DNA of 64,000 bases from Aureliella helgolandensis (GTDB lineage: Bacteria > Planctomycetota > Planctomycetia > Pirellulales > Pirellulaceae), in NCBI RefSeq assembly GCF_007752135.1, contig NZ_CP036298.1:2542001-2606000 (forward strand), read 5' to 3'. The position numbers and the translations under genes are program-made. The notes under the pieces are model-generated. The model was not told the origin of the DNA, ran no database searches, and saw only the letters and a program-made list of their open reading frames with translations. This document shows, piece by piece, positions 19,666-27,222 of this stretch. The stretch's first letter is position 1, and the number at the start of each line of letters is the position of its first letter.

Positions 19666-20157
19666 CTAGAGCTTGGGGGATCGCGTGTCGACTTCCGATT
19701 CAACGTGAAAGTGCCCCGTACTCAACTGCAGCGTTGTGTCAAAGGCAAATTCGCGGGCCTGATCCACTTTCAGTTTGGCGTTGATGCGAAACTGCATTTT
19801 GGTCAGGCTTTGTTCGGAACTCTCAATAAAGGCAACCTGCACGTCGGAGACACGCGGTTCGAAAGTACGGATGACCGATTCCACCGTTCTGAAGAACCGT
19901 GCTCTCGAAGCGGGGGTCTCCATATCGAAGCCGGATACATCGGGCAGCCCAAAGTTGATAATGGATTCGTTGAGCTTGGGATACTTGAGCGTGGCCGTAT
20001 TGGTCTGTCGGGCGTTCAGTAGATTTTCCAAGTCGCGCTGGACAGAAGCCAGGAGTTCCTTCTCGTCGTACCAAGCGTTGGAATCATGATACATGCTTGC
20101 ATCGACCAATCGATCCAAAACGGAGGGTACCATCGCTTGAGATGCTGGTCCGTACAT
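19666..20157 (-). CDS. tssE: T6SS baseplate subunit TssE (gp25-like)
   Basis: The gp25-like fold is supported by MVPSVLDRLVD near the N-terminus, the VQRDLENLLNAR segment typical of TssE, and IRTFEPRVSDVQVAFIE, which carries the conserved 'FEPRL' type motif. Family members are mostly 130-170 residues. An open frame reaches a TTG at 20262, but those extra 35 residues are proline-rich and lie inside a strong hairpin, so I place the start at the ATG at 20157 (163 aa); an ATG at 20133 is also possible. The gene is between hcp and tssF. TssE joins TssF/TssG in the baseplate wedge. Confidence 0.85.
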   Translation of the reverse strand: MYGPASQAMVPSVLDRLVDASMYHDSNAWYDEKELLASVQRDLENLLNARQTNTATLKYPKLNESIINFGLPDVSGFDMETPASRARFFRTVESVIRTFEPRVSDVQVAFIESSEQSLTKMQFRINAKLKVDQAREFAFDTTLQLSTGHFHVESEVDTRSPKL

Positions 20158-20252
20158 ATTGCTCGCAAGGAAGAAGGGGAGACGGAGGTGGGGCGGTGAT
20201 TGGGGGAGAGGAGGTGTTGCAGCCAGACCCAGATTCTCAGGCCCTAAACGGA

Positions 20253-20285
20253 CGATCGCCAATGGGCTGAGCTCATTGGCGATCG
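20253..20285 (-). terminator. Perfect 12-bp hairpin downstream of hcp
   Basis: The arms 20253-20264 (CGATCGCCAATG) and 20274-20285 are perfect reverse complements around a 9-base loop. On the leftward transcript the hairpin starts 19 bases after the hcp stop codon. No T-run follows, so it is more likely a 3'-end stabiliser or partial attenuator than a complete rho-independent terminator. Confidence 0.6.
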
Positions 20286-20304
20286 ATCGCGTTTAAAGCG
20301 ACAA

Positions 20305-20817
20305 TTAGACGGTCTTGTTAGCGACCAAGTTGTAGCCAGCTTTGACGGGAGTGTCTAACGCTCCGTCGGCTTTCTGTGGCTTATATTCAAACTCGATCTT
20401 ACCGAAGCTGAAGCAGATTTCGTCGGTAGGCCGGCCCTCGACCTTATCGTCTTGCGTCACGCTATCGCTGCTGGGATGGCTCATCGTACGGAATTTGGAG
20501 ACGACGATCTCGCTCATCTTGATGGAGTAGAATTCCTGTTGGTCCCCGCCCGCTTTGCGGCAGTTCAGAGTCGCGGAAGGAATATGCTTTCCGCTGGCAC
20601 AGAACAGCATCAATTTGGGAGTTGCCTTGCACGTGGGCATGACAAACTTGAATGCTTCCATGTGGACCTTGCCGGCTCCGCCCCCGCCGCCTTGTGCGAA
20701 GGAACCGTTCTGGGATTCAGTCCAGTCATAGGAAATGATTTCAATTTCATTGGCGTGCTTGTCGTCATGCGAGTCGCCGTCAATACCATCAATCTTCAAG
20801 AAATAATCAACTGACAT
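20305..20817 (-). CDS. hcp: T6SS tube protein Hcp (TssD)
   Basis: A 170-residue protein of the Hcp family, which stacks as hexameric rings to form the inner tube expelled by sheath contraction. The sequence has the usual start MSVDYFLKIDGIDGDSHD, the SYDWTESQNG segment, a Gly-rich loop (QGGGGGAGKVH) followed by the FKFVMPTCKATPKLMLFCASG strand-helix, and the ending FEYKPQKADGAL. AAGGA lies 7 bases before the ATG. Perfect 12-bp hairpins stand on both sides of the gene (20875-20903 and 20253-20285). This is unusual within the operon and may let hcp mRNA accumulate more than its neighbours. Confidence 0.96.
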   Translation of the reverse strand: MSVDYFLKIDGIDGDSHDDKHANEIEIISYDWTESQNGSFAQGGGGGAGKVHMEAFKFVMPTCKATPKLMLFCASGKHIPSATLNCRKAGGDQQEFYSIKMSEIVVSKFRTMSHPSSDSVTQDDKVEGRPTDEICFSFGKIEFEYKPQKADGALDTPVKAGYNLVANKTV

Positions 20818-20874
20818 TATCGTGTCCTTTAAATGGAATGTAGCTAAGCTAACCGGGGTAATTGAGAGAGGTCG

Positions 20875-20903
20875 CGCTCCGATGTCGGATAGACATCGGA
20901 GCG
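20875..20903 (-). terminator. Perfect 12-bp hairpin between tssC and hcp
   Basis: The arms 20875-20886 (CGCTCCGATGTC) and 20892-20903 are perfect reverse complements with a 5-base loop. It lies 50 bases after the tssC stop and 58 bases before the hcp start on the leftward transcript. No T-run follows. It could be an RNA-processing or stability element, or a leaky terminator that separates hcp from tssABC. Confidence 0.6.
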
Positions 20904-20952
20904 AATAGGAAATTTAGATGTAGGTGGACTAAGTACACTAGTCTCGAGGGGC

Positions 20953-22428
20953 TTAAGCCTTTTGTGGGACTTCAGCGACCAGACGCATCGATGCGGTCAA
21001 CGTTTCCAACTGGAAGTGAGGTCGCAGATGGGCTACTGCTTGATACCAGCCTGGACGACCCTCAATCTCTGTGACCTCAACCGAAGCGGCAGAGAGTGGG
21101 CAGCGGGCCTTCATTTCTTCACCAGCTGTTTCAGGATCACAGACGTAGTTTCCGATCCAATTATTCAACCAACGCTCGCATTCGAAGCGTTCCATGCCGG
21201 AGCCAATCTTGTCGCGAGCCATCACCTTGAGGTAATGGCCGAAGCGAGATACACACAGCAGGTAGTTGATCTTCGCCGACAGTTCGGCATTGGCATTGGC
21301 ATCCGCTTCGAAGTAGGTCTTCGGCTTTTGCGCTGACTGGGCACCCATGAACACTGCATAGTCGTGATTCTTGGCATGCAATAGTGGCAGGAAGCCGAGG
21401 TTGGATAGTTCGAATTCGCGACGATCGGTGATGGCGATCTCGGTTGGACATTTCATGGCCACATCGCCATCGTCTGTTGGGAACGTGTGAACGGGCAGGC
21501 CTTCAACCTTGCCACCGCCCTCAACGCCACGGATGTTGGCCATCCAACCGCTCTTCGAGAATGCATCGGTAATTCGCGAAGCGTAAGCCCAACTTGAATT
21601 CATCCAGAGGTACTTGTCGTGGTCTTTGCCATCAACGAATTCTTCGAAGTTGAATTCTTCAACTTGCTTGAATTCTGCTCCGTAGGGTAGGCGGCCGAGC
21701 ACGTGTGGCAGGGTGATTGCGCAATAGCGGGAATCTTCCGATTCTCGGAATGAACGCCAGCTGGCGTATTCAACGCCATCGAAGATCTTGGCCAAATCGC
21801 GAGGGTTTGCCAGTTCTGTAAACTCGTTCATGTTGAACAGTTTGGGATCAGCACTGGATACCAATGGAGCGTGAGCTGCGGCAGCTACATTCGACAGCAA
21901 CTTCAACAGGTTGATGTCATCTGCCGAGCGGCTAAATGCGTAGTCACCCACTAGAAGGCCGTAAGGCTCGCCACCAAGTTGGCCGTATTCCTCTTCGTAG
22001 ACCTTACGGAAGATTGTGCTTTGGTCGAACTCAATCGCCTTCTCCAGGTCCTTCTGCAGGTCCTTCTTGGCGACGTTCATGACTCGAATCTTGAGGGAAG
22101 ATCCCGTTTCCGACTGATGCACCAGATAGTGCAAGCCACGCCAGGTGCCTTCGATCTTCTGGAAGGCTTCGCTGTGCATTACTTCATTGAGCTGGGAAGA
22201 TAGCTTTTGGTCGATGCTGGCGATCCAGTAGTTGATGTTCGCAATAACATCCTTGGAAACCGCTTGTCCGCTGGTAACCTTGCGCAGGTATTCTTCGATG
22301 TAGGTGCGATTGAGATCGCGTTCTGTGCTGTCCATAGCACGGGTCTCGACCAAGATTTGGTCTAGTAGCGAGGCGTCCTCGACTGCGACACCGCCTGCAT
22401 CCGATTGTTCTTGTAGTTCTGACGACAT
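20953..22428 (-). CDS. tssC: T6SS sheath large subunit TssC
   Basis: A 491-residue cytoplasmic protein that pairs with TssB to form the contractile sheath. Recognisable TssC sequence includes IDQKLSSQLNEVMHSEAF, EGTWRGLHYLV (a hallmark), EEYGQLGGEPYGLLVGDY, the FMGAQSAQKPKTYFE stretch, and CVSRFGHYLKVMARDKIGS. I use the ATG at 22428 because GGAG lies 7 bases before it; a longer TTG or GTG reading to 22473 has no ribosome binding site. The gene follows tssB by about 100 bases and precedes hcp. Confidence 0.97.
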   Translation of the reverse strand: MSSELQEQSDAGGVAVEDASLLDQILVETRAMDSTERDLNRTYIEEYLRKVTSGQAVSKDVIANINYWIASIDQKLSSQLNEVMHSEAFQKIEGTWRGLHYLVHQSETGSSLKIRVMNVAKKDLQKDLEKAIEFDQSTIFRKVYEEEYGQLGGEPYGLLVGDYAFSRSADDINLLKLLSNVAAAAHAPLVSSADPKLFNMNEFTELANPRDLAKIFDGVEYASWRSFRESEDSRYCAITLPHVLGRLPYGAEFKQVEEFNFEEFVDGKDHDKYLWMNSSWAYASRITDAFSKSGWMANIRGVEGGGKVEGLPVHTFPTDDGDVAMKCPTEIAITDRREFELSNLGFLPLLHAKNHDYAVFMGAQSAQKPKTYFEADANANAELSAKINYLLCVSRFGHYLKVMARDKIGSGMERFECERWLNNWIGNYVCDPETAGEEMKARCPLSAASVEVTEIEGRPGWYQAVAHLRPHFQLETLTASMRLVAEVPQKA

Positions 22429-22527
22429 GTTGAGCTCCGTTTGGGTTTTGTATTGAGATGATGGTACGGGCAAAAGTGCCCCGAATAGTCAATTCGCGAG
22501 TGAGGATGGCCTTGCAGCCGCAGCCAA

Positions 22528-23055
22528 CTAGCCAGCTGGTGCAGGCTCGGGCTCACTCACTTCGACACCCATTTCCGATGCCAGAACTCCGGCAACGTCA
22601 CTGTTGTTCAACACGTCGGCTAAGAGCGATTCAAGCTTGTCATTACCTTCGAGCTTGTTCAACAGTTGAGCCAATTGGCCACGCATGTCGAGCAACTCGT
22701 TCAACGCTGGGATCTGCTTAGCAATGTTGGCTGGTTCGAAGTCTTCCATGTTTTTGATGGAGAGTTCGACGGGCAATTCTGTATTGTCGTCCGTCAGACG
22801 GTTGGCGACACGCGTTGCAACGCGGGTGTCCGATTTCGAAAGAACCTCGTTGAAGTTGTCACGATCAATGGGAACGAATTTGCGTTCCTTCATTGGCGCC
22901 AAGGCTTCTTTGGGATTGCCGGAGAGATCGGCCATGACACCTACGACGAAAGGCAATTCGCACTTTTCTAGTGCGTCACCGGTTTCTACGTCATAGCTGA
23001 TTTGCACGCGCGGACGGCGGACTCGATCCAGTTTGTGCTGAAGACTCTCGCTCAT
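22528..23055 (-). CDS. tssB: T6SS sheath small subunit TssB
   Basis: A 175-residue protein with the canonical TssB/VipA pattern: RRPRVQISYDVETGDALEK at the start, LPFVVGVMADLSGNP, ERKFVPIDRDNFNEVL, and the ELSIKNMEDFEPANIAKQIP region that contacts TssC. The C-terminus ends in a Pro/Ala/Glu tail (EVSEPEPAPAG). The start is set at the ATG at 23055, with AGGAG 7 bases upstream; a longer reading to 23094 is less likely. It lies directly upstream of tssC. Confidence 0.97.
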   Translation of the reverse strand: MSESLQHKLDRVRRPRVQISYDVETGDALEKCELPFVVGVMADLSGNPKEALAPMKERKFVPIDRDNFNEVLSKSDTRVATRVANRLTDDNTELPVELSIKNMEDFEPANIAKQIPALNELLDMRGQLAQLLNKLEGNDKLESLLADVLNNSDVAGVLASEMGVEVSEPEPAPAG

Positions 23056-23125
23056 AAAATTGCTCCTGATCAAAGAACGAATGGATACTGACAAAAAGTA
23101 CGAAGGAACTCGAGGTGATCAAGAG

Positions 23126-24256
23126 TCAATTCGCGGTTTCATTTTGCTCTAAGCAAGCTTCTGGAATTCCGAATTCACGACGTAGTTCATTCAGAATACT
23201 CTCTTCACGGACAAGCTTCGTAACCAGATTGGGAAACGAAAGTTGTCCGAGGTCCACTGCCCGATTTACCATGTAAGGAATAGGGCTGTGTGGTTCAAGG
23301 GACTGCAAAAACGTGGAGGCTTCCGAGAGAAGCCGATATGCATCATCACGTGTTCGTAGCCGATAGACGGTGTGTGTTTCTGTACCTAACTCTGCCACTG
23401 CTATGGCCGCGCCAAATCCCGATGTGCCGTTTACGGAAGCTAAGTCCGTAGAGTCGGTCAATCCATCCACCGAAGGGGAGTCACTTGCCTCCATGGGCAC
23501 GGGAGCAGGTTCTGTTTTTGCTAAGTATCGCGAAACAACGGAATTACAATCTTCAAGAGCGGTGCGAAGATAGGTGAACCCCGGCGCTTGCTCTCCGATT
23601 TTGGCTTCCAGCGTGGTTTTCAATTCCTGCAATCGCTGAAGCGCCGCTTGGATCTCCTCGGAGCGCTGTTTAAGCGTCTCGTACGTGGAGGCCGTAGCTG
23701 CAGCTTCCAAAGTGGCCTGTTTCTCCGCCTCGTTCGAACTCAGCGCGGACTGGAAGTCCAGAAAACAGATGGATTGATCGCCAGCGCCCAATAGTGGTAG
23801 TTGGCGGACGGTAATGGGGAAGCAGATGCCGCGACTTGAGTCATCGAGCATGTTCTCCATGGGGGAGATGCGACTGTCGACATCGTTCTCTTCTAGGGGA
23901 GGATTGCACCGATCCCAGCATTCGCTCAAAAGTTCGGTCAGGATTTCCAGCGATGTGCTTAGGCCCGCGAAACCATTCAGTCGAGTTTCAGCTTCAATGA
24001 TATGGCAAACCAAACGAATGTCTTTGGTGCGCGTGGCGAGGGCCGTTTGGGCCGTATCGACGATGGCTTGCCAATCCGGGGTTCGTCGGAAGGACATGTC
24101 TGCATCGCCCGAAGGCACTTCCGGTCTGCGGAGATTCAGCAGAGGTTCGCGAAGTTCTCGGGAGTAAATGTGAGGATCACCACTGGGTGATGACTCGCTA
24201 ATCGGAAGAAGCAGGTCTTCGATGTTGAAACGGATGAGCTGGCTGGATTCCGTCAT
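23126..24256 (-). CDS. tssA: T6SS protein TssA (ImpA N-terminal domain)
   Basis: TssA primes and caps tube and sheath assembly. This 376-residue protein has the ImpA-type N-terminal domain at about residues 10-130, shown by IEDLLLPISESSPSGDPH, PDWQAIVDTAQTALATRTKDIRLVC and GLSTSLEILTELLSECWDRCNP. A helical middle follows, and the C-terminal segment VYRLRTRDDAYRLLSEASTFL with EPHSPIPYMVNRAVDLG is typical of TssA proteins with a short C-terminal domain. It heads the leftward tssA-B-C-hcp-E-F-G run and diverges from tssL. Confidence 0.93.
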   Translation of the reverse strand: MTESSQLIRFNIEDLLLPISESSPSGDPHIYSRELREPLLNLRRPEVPSGDADMSFRRTPDWQAIVDTAQTALATRTKDIRLVCHIIEAETRLNGFAGLSTSLEILTELLSECWDRCNPPLEENDVDSRISPMENMLDDSSRGICFPITVRQLPLLGAGDQSICFLDFQSALSSNEAEKQATLEAAATASTYETLKQRSEEIQAALQRLQELKTTLEAKIGEQAPGFTYLRTALEDCNSVVSRYLAKTEPAPVPMEASDSPSVDGLTDSTDLASVNGTSGFGAAIAVAELGTETHTVYRLRTRDDAYRLLSEASTFLQSLEPHSPIPYMVNRAVDLGQLSFPNLVTKLVREESILNELRREFGIPEACLEQNETAN

Positions 24257-24549
24257 GTTTCTCTGATCGAAAAAGTTTAGGCAAACGGGAAAGCTTCTCG
24301 GGGGTGAGGAAACATAACTCGCAGTTGATGCTAGTCAAACAAAATTGTTTCATTCTGTGCACTGAGCTGACTGTAGGGCTTTTACTGGTCACGGTGAGAA
24401 TGCATTCAGCGCAGACTTGCTGAATTGCAGCGCCAGGTACTTAGCGTGATGTAGAGTATCCCGTCTATGTATTCGATGACTGTTGGTTTGGCAGGCATGA
24501 GATAGGCACGGTAATTCCTGTAGACCTTGCAATCAGCGGTGGTGCCAGC
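24257..24549. promoter_or_regulatory. Divergent promoter region between tssA and tssL
   Basis: This 293-base gap lies between the two divergent T6SS transcription units, so promoters for both should be here. I found no convincing sigma-54 (GG-N10-GC) site and no obvious operator palindrome. Confidence 0.4.
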
Positions 24550-25242
24550 ATGAACGATGCGTTTTCTAATATCGTGCATCCGGTAATCGAATACGGCCTA
24601 AGTCTTAAGTCCCGAATCGATGCGGGAGCCGAATTGGACTTGGAGTATCAACAATCGCGACTAAGGGACCTGCTCCTGTCCGAAGATGAGTCGCAGTTGC
24701 ATGCCGAGTTCGGATCCGACCAACAACCGGCAAATCTACATACGGCTACTGATCTCAGTGCGACGCCCGGAAGAATGACCAATCGGTTTTGGGGGGTACG
24801 GTACGGACTGGTATGTTGGCTAGACGAGCTGTTTACCAATTGCCCCCAGTGGGAACAAGCTTGGAACGAAAACAAGCTAGAGTCGCAATTATACGGTACC
24901 AACGACCGCGCCTGGAAGTTCTGGGAGCAGGCTCGATTGGCGCAGACTCGCGCGGGGCTTAGCGCCTTTGAGTGCTTCTATCTGTGTGCAAGTCTTGGGT
25001 TCCGCGGCGAACTGCGGGACCAACCTGACAAGCTGCGGACGTGGTGCCAGCAAGCGAAGTTGCGTTTAGGAAGCGTTTCGGAAATTCAATTTCCGTATGT
25101 GACCGAAGTGAATCATTTCGATAATGCGCCACCCTTGCGCGGTGCTACCATGTTCAATCGGATGGCGGTTTCCTGTTGGATCGCGACGCTCGTCATCATA
25201 CCTCTCATCGCATTTGCATTCATGAATCGACTTGGCGATTGA
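24550..25242 (+). CDS. tssL: T6SS membrane-complex protein TssL (DotU-like)
   Basis: A 230-residue protein with a cytoplasmic helical domain and one C-terminal membrane helix (SCWIATLVIIPLIAFAFMN), the TssL/DotU plan. Family signatures are FWGVRYGLVCWLDELF (the 'Y-x-x-A-x-x-D-E-x' helix), NKLESQLYGTNDRAWKFW (counterpart of 'LE-x-x-LFG'), and LSAFECFYLCASLGFRGEL (compare 'LELYYLCLLLGFEGKY'). It lacks a C-terminal peptidoglycan-binding domain. TssL anchors TssM and contacts the baseplate. It lies 176 bases upstream of the short tssM. Confidence 0.93.
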   Translation: MNDAFSNIVHPVIEYGLSLKSRIDAGAELDLEYQQSRLRDLLLSEDESQLHAEFGSDQQPANLHTATDLSATPGRMTNRFWGVRYGLVCWLDELFTNCPQWEQAWNENKLESQLYGTNDRAWKFWEQARLAQTRAGLSAFECFYLCASLGFRGELRDQPDKLRTWCQQAKLRLGSVSEIQFPYVTEVNHFDNAPPLRGATMFNRMAVSCWIATLVIIPLIAFAFMNRLGD

Positions 25243-25418
25243 CTATTGGCAATTGACGGAGAGTAGGCCGCTAGAGCTGAGGGACGGAGTCTTGAGTACA
25301 CGCAGATCAACAACCGCGAAGCAAGTTTAGGCAAATACTGCCGCGCTCCGCTTCCGAGACGGTCGACCGTGACGGTCGGCTTTCCCCTTTGAGCAACGTT
25401 TAGAGAACTGATAGAAAT

Positions 25419-27185
25419 ATGAAGTGGATCACTCAAGCAATCGGTTCTCATTTGAAGCAACTAGGCGCGATCCTCGCCCTCCCGTTTCTGGATAAGAAGG
25501 GGGCAAGTTTAAGCCAGCGCATCGCGCGTTGGAGCCTGCACTTTGTGTGTGTTGTAGGGATTGTGTTGGGGTTAGCCTACCTCAATATCAAGCTGCATCT
25601 GGATGCCCTCTTGCTAACGCCAATCCCGGCCATGCGTCAGTATTGGCTACCCGCGGTCTTTTTGCAGGTATATGCGTTAAGCTGGATCGCTTGGTGGATG
25701 TTCCGATTGTCCTCGTCGCAGCAACCAGCGGCCGCATATCCAGCTATCTTCCGAGCGTGGAATCGGGCACTGGCGTCCCTAGAGAATGCGCAGATTGATC
25801 CCACGAACACGCCTTTGTTCTTAGTAATTGGCAAGCCACAGGGTGGTACGGCAAATTTCCTCAACGCGGGGCAAGTAGAGCGTGCGATTGCCTGCACGTC
25901 GCCAGACTCTGAGATGCCGGTGCAAATCTATGCGGGGAGGGAAGCCATCTATGTATGCTGTGAGGAGACTTCCTTGCTGGGGCGGCAAGCAGATCTGATT
26001 GCCCAATCGCAGCAGGAAACCAACATCGGTAGTTTGAGTGCCCTGAGGGGCCGGACTGCAGTGCGCCCCACCGAGCCCGTGTGTCCGGCTGAATTTGAGG
26101 CAACCGGAAGCGAGGGGCTGAGCATAGCGGCCGTCGGAGCCGATCCCGTGGAATCGTCACGAACACCTCCCGCCTTGCCGAACGGAAGTCTACCGCAGGG
26201 GGCAGGACCCTCCCTGCTAGAAATGCAGCAGCCTCTCCCGGCCGGTAGCCAAGATCGGATGCAAGCACTGACAACCCTGCAGACGCATCTCGACTTGCTC
26301 GGAGATCCTGCACCAGCAGACGGGCCAACGAACGCCACGTCTGCTAGCCCATCGCCGACCTACCAACCGGCGCTGAAGCAGCGACTGAGATTGTTGCAAG
26401 ATGCTCAAGAGATTCAAGAGACGAATGCGCAACTCAAATACCTTTGCAGTTTGATCAAGCAGGCTCGCTATCCGTATTGCCCAATTAATGGAATTGTAAC
26501 GCTCATTCCATTGGCGGCCACGGAGACTTCCGCCGTTGCAAACCACGCTGGGATGCTGATTGAGTACGACTTGCAGGCGATTACCGATTCGCTGCAAATT
26601 CGAGCGCCACGCGTGGCGGTCATTTGTGATATCCAAAACGAAGAGGGAGGGCTCGATGTCCTTGACCGCTTTCCAGAACAGCAGAGGCATCGCCGCTTAG
26701 GTGTGAAATTTCCTTGCGTACCGAGCTGCAATGCGTCCGACATGGATCGCATGATCTCGGACGGTATCAAGTGGCTTTGCCAGCGAATGGTGCCTCCTTT
26801 GATCAACCGACTTTTTCAAACCGAGCGTTCCAACGGGACCTCTCAGGATGCGGCTAGCTCTTGCAATCGTCGCCTCTACCACTTCATGTACAGCATTCAT
26901 CAGCGAAGCGGCAATCTGGAACGTCTCATTCGACGCGCTTTCTTGGGCAATCAACAGCCCGGAGAGTTGCTCCGCGGATGCTACTTGGCAGCCACTGGAC
27001 GCGATACGGTCAGCGAGCAAGGCTTTGCGGCTGGTATCGTCAGCCAATTGATGGACATGCAGAATGATGTTCAGTGGACCGATGAGGCGTTGTTGCATGA
27101 CCGAGATTGCCGCCGTTGGTCGATCCTGGGATATGTGAGCGTATCGATGGTGGCTTGCATCGCAATATTGCTGATCCTCCTGTAG
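25419..27185 (+). CDS. tssM: Short TssM/IcmF-like protein lacking the periplasmic domain
   Basis: TssM normally has about 1,100-1,200 residues, with cytoplasmic NTPase-like and large periplasmic domains. This one has 588. It opens with two hydrophobic segments at about residues 32-55 and 70-92. An NTPase-like part follows, starting FLVIGKPQGGTANFLNAG (residues about 130-148), where the P-loop Gly-Lys-Thr/Ser is not preserved. A long Ser/Pro/Gln-rich insert covers about residues 190-320. IcmF-like sequence then resumes with YLCSLIKQARYPYCPINGIV, matching the 'L-x-x-x-R-x-x-x-P-x-NG' motif. It ends with a third helix (ILGYVSVSMVACIAILLILL) and stops there. The frame ends at a hairpin shared with a convergent gene, so it is a complete gene. 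Identification rests on these motifs and the tssL neighbour. Confidence 0.82.
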   Translation: MKWITQAIGSHLKQLGAILALPFLDKKGASLSQRIARWSLHFVCVVGIVLGLAYLNIKLHLDALLLTPIPAMRQYWLPAVFLQVYALSWIAWWMFRLSSSQQPAAAYPAIFRAWNRALASLENAQIDPTNTPLFLVIGKPQGGTANFLNAGQVERAIACTSPDSEMPVQIYAGREAIYVCCEETSLLGRQADLIAQSQQETNIGSLSALRGRTAVRPTEPVCPAEFEATGSEGLSIAAVGADPVESSRTPPALPNGSLPQGAGPSLLEMQQPLPAGSQDRMQALTTLQTHLDLLGDPAPADGPTNATSASPSPTYQPALKQRLRLLQDAQEIQETNAQLKYLCSLIKQARYPYCPINGIVTLIPLAATETSAVANHAGMLIEYDLQAITDSLQIRAPRVAVICDIQNEEGGLDVLDRFPEQQRHRRLGVKFPCVPSCNASDMDRMISDGIKWLCQRMVPPLINRLFQTERSNGTSQDAASSCNRRLYHFMYSIHQRSGNLERLIRRAFLGNQQPGELLRGCYLAATGRDTVSEQGFAAGIVSQLMDMQNDVQWTDEALLHDRDCRRWSILGYVSVSMVACIAILLILL

Positions 27186-27197
27186 CGGATCCACCAG

Positions 27198-27222
27198 CCC
27201 TGCAAGCCGCCGGCTTACAGGG
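27198..27222. terminator. Hairpin between convergent tssM and giant protein gene
   Basis: Arms of 11 bases (CCCTGCAAGCC and GGCTTACAGGG) around a 3-base loop form a strong stem with one mismatch. The stop codon of the leftward gene (27217-27215) is inside the stem. It probably acts as a bidirectional terminator. Confidence 0.6.

Noticed and set aside
24488-24512. TTGGCAGG...GGCA resembling a sigma-54 promoter before tssL
   Set aside because: The GG and GC pairs are 14 bases apart instead of the required 10.
25359-25370. 12-base palindrome ACGGTCGACCGT between tssL and tssM
   Set aside because: Short and isolated; no second site or context to support an operator or terminator call.
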